Source: Alistipes sp.
GTDB lineage: Bacteria > Bacteroidota > Bacteroidia > Bacteroidales > Rikenellaceae
Length of the DNA stretch: 10,679 bases
Direction: 5' to 3'
Assembly: GCA_017629615.1 (NCBI GenBank)
Contig: JAGBWT010000074.1
Coordinates: 1 to 10,679, forward strand
The notes under the pieces were generated by a model. It saw only the letters and a list, made by a program, of their open reading frames with translations, searched no databases and had not been told where the DNA came from. Shown piece after piece: positions 6,594 through 10,679 of this stretch. Every line of letters starts with the position of its first letter. Position 1 is the first letter of the stretch. The position numbers were made by a program, and so were the translations under genes.

Positions 6594-7526
6594 ATGAGAC
6601 GACTGTTTATTATACTTTCCATTATGCTGACGACAGCCTTTATGGTTTCGGCCAAAGCGACAAAACAAACTTTTTTGTATGCCGAGAAATCGGGCGAAAA
6701 GTTATATCTCGACCACTACGCTGCACCGAGAGAGGGTCTGCGACCTTGCGTTATGTTCCTCTTTGGAGGAGCCTTTGCGCGTGGCGACCGCGCCAACGAG
6801 GACTATGCGCCTTATTTCGATATGCTCACCTCGGCAGGTTACGACGTTGTGTCGATAGATTATCGTCTTGGGCTGAAAAATCCGCCAAAAGCAGAGGGGT
6901 TACGTCAAACTATCGGGCTAATGAAACAAGCCGTGTGCTACGCAGTCGAGGACCTATACTCGGCAACCCGCTATGTTTTAGACCACGCCAAAGAGTGGAA
7001 TATCGACCCTTCGAAGATTGTGGTCAGCGGGTCGAGTGCCGGTGCTATCGCCGCACTGCAAGCCGAGCACGGCATCTGCAATAGCGACGAGAGTGCAGCC
7101 ATACTCGGGGATTTCAACTATGCAGGTCTTATCTCTTTTGCGGGTGCTATATTCTCGACCGACGGTCGTCCGAAATGGGCAAAAGAGCCTTGTCCGCAGA
7201 TGTTGTTTCACGGGACATCGGACCGCAACGTACCATATCGCAAGGTGTCGCTATTCGGCATAGGCTTCTATGGCTCGGAGGTCATCGCAGAGGAGGCCGA
7301 GAAACGTGGCTGGCCCTACTACTTCTACTCGGCCGAGTGGCGCGGTCACGAAATGGCCGAGACCCCTATGACTCAAAACTCGCACGAAATACTATCGTTT
7401 ATCGAACAAGCGGTCGTCGAGGGTAAATCCTTGCAGATTGTCGAGCAGGTCAAAGACCTATCGCTCGAAAAGCAACCTACGCGCTTCTCGATAAAGGAGT
7501 ATATGCGTGCCAATTATGGGGAGTAG
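6594..7526 (+). CDS. Secreted alpha/beta-hydrolase (esterase-like)
   Basis: 310 residues from the ATG at 6594, chosen because MRRLFIILSIMLTTAFMVSA is a complete Sec signal peptide; an earlier ATG at 6555 would overlap rarA and spoil it. The enzyme is probably periplasmic. The fold is alpha/beta hydrolase: an oxyanion-hole loop FLFGGAFARGDR (about 56-66), VVSIDYRLG (85-93), the nucleophile elbow G146-S-S148-A-G150, a probable acid D210 in LFHGTSDRNVP, and H252 in RGHEM. This layout resembles carboxylesterases/acetyl esterases of the BD-FAE/Aes kind; the substrate is not readable from sequence, and short acyl esters on glycans are only one option. The Gly-Gly replaces the HGGG of hormone-sensitive-lipase types. 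It sits 7 bases after rarA and 3 bases before the phosphoesterase gene. Confidence 0.85.
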   Translation: MRRLFIILSIMLTTAFMVSAKATKQTFLYAEKSGEKLYLDHYAAPREGLRPCVMFLFGGAFARGDRANEDYAPYFDMLTSAGYDVVSIDYRLGLKNPPKAEGLRQTIGLMKQAVCYAVEDLYSATRYVLDHAKEWNIDPSKIVVSGSSAGAIAALQAEHGICNSDESAAILGDFNYAGLISFAGAIFSTDGRPKWAKEPCPQMLFHGTSDRNVPYRKVSLFGIGFYGSEVIAEEAEKRGWPYYFYSAEWRGHEMAETPMTQNSHEILSFIEQAVVEGKSLQIVEQVKDLSLEKQPTRFSIKEYMRANYGE

Positions 7527-7529
7527 GCA

Positions 7530-8048
7530 ATGAGACGAATCGGAGTCATATCGGATACACACGGCACATTTGATGCACCGCTACGCGACTTTTTGGCCGA
7601 AGTCGATGAGATTTGGCACGCGGGCGATATTGGCTCTATCGAACTCGCCGAAGAGATTGCCGCCTTCAAGCCCCTACGGGCCGTATATGGCAATATCGAC
7701 AACTCGTCCGTAAGGTCGGTATACGACGAGGAGGCCTGGTTTTGTTGCGAAGATGTGTCGGTCGTAATGACTCACATTGGAGGCTACCCTCGACACTACG
7801 AGCCAAAGGCTCTGCGTCGCATACAGAGCGCACGCCCAAAGATATTCATTTCGGGACACTCGCACATTTTGAAAGTGATGTACGACCCCATATACGACCT
7901 GCTACACATAAACCCAGGTGCGGCAGGTTGCTATGGATTTCATACGGTACGCACAGCAATCCGTTTTACGATTGACGGCGACAAGATTTCGGAGATGGAC
8001 GTATGGAATCGCGAACACAGAAAAATCATAAAAAACAATAACAGATGA
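7530..8048 (+). CDS. YfcE/MJ0936-type metallophosphoesterase
   Basis: 172 residues, the usual size of small single-domain phosphodiesterases. Binuclear metal-site motifs appear in order: D9-T-H11-G (ISDTHGTF), HAGD33 (30-33), YGN55 in GNIDN (family usually GNCD or GNND), MTH82-I-G-G, and G109-H110-S-H112. All expected metal ligands are therefore present. It is cytoplasmic (no signal peptide). Family members hydrolyse phosphodiesters, often bis-pNPP in vitro; the physiological substrate is generally unknown and cannot be inferred here. It starts 3 bases after the hydrolase stop, and its TGA overlaps the luxS ATG (ATGA at 8045-8048), so it is translationally coupled to luxS. The C-terminus is basic (REHRKIIKNNNR). 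Confidence 0.93.
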   Translation: MRRIGVISDTHGTFDAPLRDFLAEVDEIWHAGDIGSIELAEEIAAFKPLRAVYGNIDNSSVRSVYDEEAWFCCEDVSVVMTHIGGYPRHYEPKALRRIQSARPKIFISGHSHILKVMYDPIYDLLHINPGAAGCYGFHTVRTAIRFTIDGDKISEMDVWNREHRKIIKNNNR

Positions 8049-8509
8049 AAAAATCGGTAGTATCGTCGTTCGATGTAGACCATCGAACACTCCGCGAAGG
8101 GTTGTATCTTCGCTCGACCTATACAATCAACGACTCGCTCGCAGTACTCTCGTGGGACCTGCGTTTCTGCGCGCCAATGGACAAAAAGCCTCTCTCGGCA
8201 GGTGTCGTTCACACCATTGAGCATTTGATGGCATACCATTTGCGCCTCGACGAGAAGATTGGCGCAAGCATCGTATCGTTCTGCCCTATGGGTTGCCAAA
8301 CAGGTTTCTACCTCTCGACGATGAACAACATCGACGCAGAGGATATAGCAGCGGCACTCATTCGCGTATACGAAAAGGTCTTCCCTATCGCATCGACCGA
8401 CGACATTGTAGGTCTTAACGAGGTACAGTGCGGCAACCCTGCGCTATATGCCATCGACGAGACTAACGAGGCTATGGGCCGCTATGTTGAAACGCTCAAA
8501 AATCGATAG
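8045..8509 (+). CDS. luxS: S-ribosylhomocysteine lyase LuxS
   Basis: 154 residues, family length. LuxS cleaves S-ribosylhomocysteine to homocysteine and 4,5-dihydroxy-2,3-pentanedione, the precursor of autoinducer-2. The metal site is the H56-T-I-E59-H60 motif plus C129 in NEVQCGNPALYA; E59 and C84 (in PMGCQTGFYL) are the catalytic acid/base residues. SFDVDH and DLRFC at the N-terminus also fit. The MGC-Q-TG wording has Gln where many proteobacterial LuxS have Arg. The ATG overlaps the phosphoesterase stop by 4 bases, and the nucleosidase that makes its substrate starts 3 bases after its stop, a clear pathway pairing. Whether AI-2 is used as a signal or the gene is only metabolic cannot be read from here. 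Confidence 0.96.
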   Translation: MKKSVVSSFDVDHRTLREGLYLRSTYTINDSLAVLSWDLRFCAPMDKKPLSAGVVHTIEHLMAYHLRLDEKIGASIVSFCPMGCQTGFYLSTMNNIDAEDIAAALIRVYEKVFPIASTDDIVGLNEVQCGNPALYAIDETNEAMGRYVETLKNR

Positions 8510-8512
8510 ACT

Positions 8513-9103
8513 ATGCGAATACTTATCGTAGCCCCAACCCATCGCGAATTTCGCAATATTACGGCAGCCGTCGAGAAGCGCACTGCCCCACACCACGACT
8601 ATACAATCATCGAGAGTGGTATCGGCAAGGCAGGAGCCGCCGCAGCCGTAGGCGCAACCCTCGCAACGGCCGAGCAACCATTCGACCGCATTGTCGTAAT
8701 CGGTTTTGCAGCCGGTAGCAAGGGTATGCATCAGGGCGATATTGTTGTTCCAAATCGTGCGCAGTACCACGACTGCGATGTTCCCGAAGGCTTTATCCCC
8801 GAACTCACCGACCCACTAACGTTGGCCGGCCGCGAGGAGATTACGGTATTTACGGGCGACTCGTTTGTTAATGCCAAGAGCGTAGCCGAGATAAAGGCTC
8901 GCTTCGGGATTGAGATGGCTATTTTCGATATGGAGATTACTGCGGTAGCCATTGCCGCACGATTGTTCAACAACGTAAGCGTTGCAGCCGTGAAATTCAT
9001 TTCGGACGTACCCGAAGATGGTCACAACGAGATGTCGTATGACGAGTTTGCTGATTCACACGCCGACTTCTCGCCACTACTCGACCGCATTGAGGCGATG
9101 TAG
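8513..9103 (+). CDS. mtnN: 5'-methylthioadenosine/S-adenosylhomocysteine nucleosidase
   Basis: 196 residues, somewhat shorter than the 230-residue E. coli enzyme. It removes adenine from S-adenosylhomocysteine (and probably methylthioadenosine), giving S-ribosylhomocysteine for LuxS. Visible features of the phosphorylase/nucleosidase fold: the N-terminal strand MRILIVAP with catalytic-region E12 in THREF; IIESGIGKAGAAAA (33-46); VVIGFAAGSKG (61-71) in place of the usual GxAGG loop; FDMEITAVA with M140-E141 (ribose binding); and KFISDVPEDG with D165, the adenine-protonating Asp. Catalytic residues thus appear complete. The unusual GFAAGS loop and the short length suggest a divergent, Bacteroidota-type member; a futalosine hydrolase-like enzyme is a less likely alternative given luxS 3 bases upstream. 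Confidence 0.9.
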   Translation: MRILIVAPTHREFRNITAAVEKRTAPHHDYTIIESGIGKAGAAAAVGATLATAEQPFDRIVVIGFAAGSKGMHQGDIVVPNRAQYHDCDVPEGFIPELTDPLTLAGREEITVFTGDSFVNAKSVAEIKARFGIEMAIFDMEITAVAIAARLFNNVSVAAVKFISDVPEDGHNEMSYDEFADSHADFSPLLDRIEAM

Positions 9104-9140
9104 GACGTAGCAAAAAGCATTAATACAACAATATAACCAT

Positions 9141-9515
9141 ATGAGATTGATTGGTAACATTATTTGGTTTATCCTGGGCGGTTTTCTGCTTGGATTGAGC
9201 TATATCATCGGAGGCCTGATACTATGCCTCACCATTATCGGCATTCCGTTTGGTGTGCAGATTATAAAGCTGGGATTTTTTGCGATGTGGCCTTTTGGTG
9301 GCGAAGTCGTACAAAAGCAAAATTTTGTAACCGCGCTACCAGTCATAATGAATATATTGTGGATTATTTTAGGGGGTCTTTACATCGCTACATTGCACCT
9401 CGTATTGGGCGTGATATTCTGCATCACCATCATCGGTATCCCATTTGGCAAGCAGCACTTCAAGCTGATGTCTCTTGCTGCGCTGCCATTCGGTGTCAAG
9501 ATTGTCCGCAAATAG
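9141..9515 (+). CDS. yccF: YccF-family inner membrane protein
   Basis: 124 residues made of two homologous YccF units. Unit 1 (about 6-55) has NIIWFILGG, then TIIGIPFG (31-38), then FAMWPFG; unit 2 (about 71-120) has NILWIILGG, then TIIGIPFG (96-103), then LAALPFG. Hydrophobic helices sit at about 5-33 and 68-100, so it is an inner-membrane protein. The family is widespread and its function is not established. It starts 37 bases after the nucleosidase stop without an evident promoter, so it may be the last gene of the run beginning at rarA. A hairpin follows 22 bases after the stop. Confidence 0.93.
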   Translation: MRLIGNIIWFILGGFLLGLSYIIGGLILCLTIIGIPFGVQIIKLGFFAMWPFGGEVVQKQNFVTALPVIMNILWIILGGLYIATLHLVLGVIFCITIIGIPFGKQHFKLMSLAALPFGVKIVRK

Positions 9516-9537
9516 GCAACAGCCAACATCAAACATT

Positions 9538-9580
9538 AACGCCATAGAGGGTTATTCTCGACCATCTATGGCGTTCTTCT
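9538..9580 (+). terminator. Hairpin between convergent yccF and riboflavin kinase genes
   Basis: AACGCCATAG (9538-9547) pairs with CTATGGCGTT (9566-9575), a 10-bp perfect stem; the loop can fold further through GGT/ACC (9550-9552 with 9561-9563). The following CTTCTTAA is only moderately T-rich. The position between two convergent genes suggests a terminator for yccF and possibly, in the other direction, for the kinase transcript. Confidence 0.65.
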
Positions 9581-9632
9581 TAACTGCAACAACGGCTATA
9601 ACAGCCCCGAGAAGAGGCCTATTGCACCAATT

Positions 9633-9989
9633 CTATTGTTGGGCTATCTGCTCCTTGTCGTACTCCAACTGCGCACGCAACTCCTCGACCGACGAGAACT
9701 TACGCTCGTCACGAATCTTCTCGATTAACGCAACGCGCAACACACGACCATAGAGGTCGCCGTGAAAATCAAATATATGGGTTTCGAGCAGACGCGTACG
9801 GCCATCAACCGATGGGCGAACACCAACATTCGACATCGCACGATAACGACGGCCATCAATCTCGACCTCCGAACGATATACACCATTGGCAAGGTCGTTG
9901 CGGTCGGCCACGTCCATATTTGCTGTCGGGAAACCGAGCGTACGGCCCAATCTATTACCTCCGATAACTACTCCTTCGACCACTTGCAT
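9633..9989 (-). CDS. ribF: Stand-alone riboflavin kinase (flavokinase domain only)
   Basis: 118 residues, corresponding to the C-terminal flavokinase domain of bacterial RibF, which phosphorylates riboflavin to FMN. Motifs: GNRLGRTLGFPTAN (11-24) with the P21-T-A-N nucleotide/Mg loop, GVYRSEVEI (36-44), SNVGVRPSVDG (53-63), the catalytic E69 in LLETHIFDF, then GDLYGRVLRV and IRDERKFSSVEELRAQL. The domain appears complete and starts at its first strand. What is absent is the N-terminal nucleotidyltransferase (FAD synthetase) domain found in the usual bifunctional protein of about 310 residues: the bases directly upstream encode the membrane protein ending only 6 bases away, leaving no room. 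The ATG at 9989 is the first in frame after that stop. It is probably co-transcribed with the membrane protein. A decayed fragment is possible but the intact motifs argue against it. Confidence 0.88.
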   Translation of the reverse strand: MQVVEGVVIGGNRLGRTLGFPTANMDVADRNDLANGVYRSEVEIDGRRYRAMSNVGVRPSVDGRTRLLETHIFDFHGDLYGRVLRVALIEKIRDERKFSSVEELRAQLEYDKEQIAQQ

Positions 9990-9995
9990 CGCAAA

Positions 9996-10679
9996 TCAGA
10001 CATTTTCTGTTAAACGTTTAACCAACGAGAATTGCGAAAAGAACTCCTTGGCAAAGACCCGGACAACCGTATAGGCCGGAATGGCAAGCAGCATACCCAC
10101 GATGCCCGCCAACGAACCGGCAAGCAGAATAACGATAAAGACTTCGAGCGGGTGCGCCTTGACGCGCTCCGAGTAGAGTAACGGCTGCAATACGAAATCG
10201 TCGAGACCCTTAATAACAAGCAACGAGCCAACGATAACTCCAATCGTATAGCCTATTGTACAACCATCGATTGGCGAAACAACTCCGATAAACATCGAGG
10301 CTATACCACCCATCAACGGTCCTGCATAAGGAATAACATTCATCACGCCCATAATAACACCTATAAAGCAGGCGTCGGTCGTATTCATTCCGAATGCAAT
10401 CATCGTAACCGAAACTACGACCATCAATATCACGCTCTCGCAAACAAGACCCACGAAATATCGCGACAAGAGATTGCTCACCTTATCCAATGCGCGATTA
10501 ACATTCTCCTTGTAACGCTGTGGGAAGATAGCCGTAACCATCGAGTAGAACAGCCCCTCCTCCTTCATAAAGAAGAATGTGATAAACGACACCGAGAAGA
10601 ATACAACAAGCACCGACAACGATAAATCGACCACCGACGAGAAGGCCGCATTGATAGTACCGTAGTCAAGCACTTCGCG
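9996..10679 (-). CDS. AI-2E/PerM-family membrane protein, C-terminal part (partial)
   Basis: The frame is open to the right edge of the window with no credible start (a GTG at 10673 lies mid-frame), so about 227 C-terminal residues of a protein normally near 340-370 residues are seen. Family signature: a helix with ITFFFMKEEG, a cytoplasmic amphipathic stretch, then GVIMGVMNVIPYAGPLMGG, and the C-terminal block QPLLYSERVKAHPLEVF followed by LLAGSLAGIVGMLLAIPAY. About five membrane helices remain visible. The family (PF01594, 'AI-2E transporter', includes PerM/YdiK/TqsA) was named after TqsA of E. coli, but most members have other or unknown roles, including Na+/H+ antiport. It ends LVKRLTENV, 6 bases before the flavokinase ATG. 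Confidence 0.92.
   Translation of the reverse strand, partial: REVLDYGTINAAFSSVVDLSLSVLVVFFSVSFITFFFMKEEGLFYSMVTAIFPQRYKENVNRALDKVSNLLSRYFVGLVCESVILMVVVSVTMIAFGMNTTDACFIGVIMGVMNVIPYAGPLMGGIASMFIGVVSPIDGCTIGYTIGVIVGSLLVIKGLDDFVLQPLLYSERVKAHPLEVFIVILLAGSLAGIVGMLLAIPAYTVVRVFAKEFFSQFSLVKRLTENV

Noticed and set aside
8444..8770. 108-residue open frame on the minus strand across the luxS/nucleosidase junction
   Set aside because: Antisense to two conserved enzymes with complete motifs; no promoter or domain.

Overview
The window is an ordinary-looking stretch of a Bacteroidales (Bacteroidota) chromosome, possibly Alistipes/Rikenellaceae-like (that finer placement is a guess from codon and protein style). 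Support for Bacteroidota: promoters of the TAnnTTTG type with an upstream TTTG about 19-20 bases away, few Shine-Dalgarno sequences, AT-rich leaders, a DUF5106-type thioredoxin lipoprotein and a C-terminal starch-binding tandem as seen in Sus-type proteins. There are no mobile elements, tRNAs, rRNAs or CRISPR arrays.

Layout. Bases 1-521 hold the C-terminal end of a secreted or surface carbohydrate-binding protein (+), closed by a very strong hairpin terminator. Then, leftward: a 37-residue rubredoxin-like protein too small for normal gene calling (631-744), a thioredoxin-fold lipoprotein (847-1800), a secreted TPR protein (1903-2883) and the tRNA adenosine deaminase tadA (2969-3415). The tadA/aspS gap (3416-3475) is a short divergent promoter region. 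Rightward follow aspS (3476-5233, with terminator) and a dense run from 5312 to 9103: rarA, a secreted alpha/beta hydrolase, a YfcE-type metallophosphoesterase, luxS and an MTA/SAH nucleosidase (gaps of 7, 3, -4 and 3 bases). yccF (9141-9515) comes next. At the right end, leftward, lie a stand-alone riboflavin kinase (9633-9989) and the C-terminal part of an AI-2E/PerM-family membrane protein (9996-window end).

How the genes work together. The clearest functional unit is luxS plus the nucleosidase: the nucleosidase removes adenine from S-adenosylhomocysteine and LuxS cleaves the resulting S-ribosylhomocysteine to homocysteine and DPD (the AI-2 precursor). aspS and tadA both serve translation. 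The other operon neighbours (rarA, hydrolase, phosphoesterase) have no obvious metabolic link to the methyl cycle.

I do not see a convincing new multi-gene system. The points most worth a second look are the flavokinase lacking its usual FAD-synthetase half, the 37-residue rubredoxin with its own promoter, the translationally coupled phosphoesterase-luxS-nucleosidase set, and a possible leaderless transcript for the thioredoxin lipoprotein.
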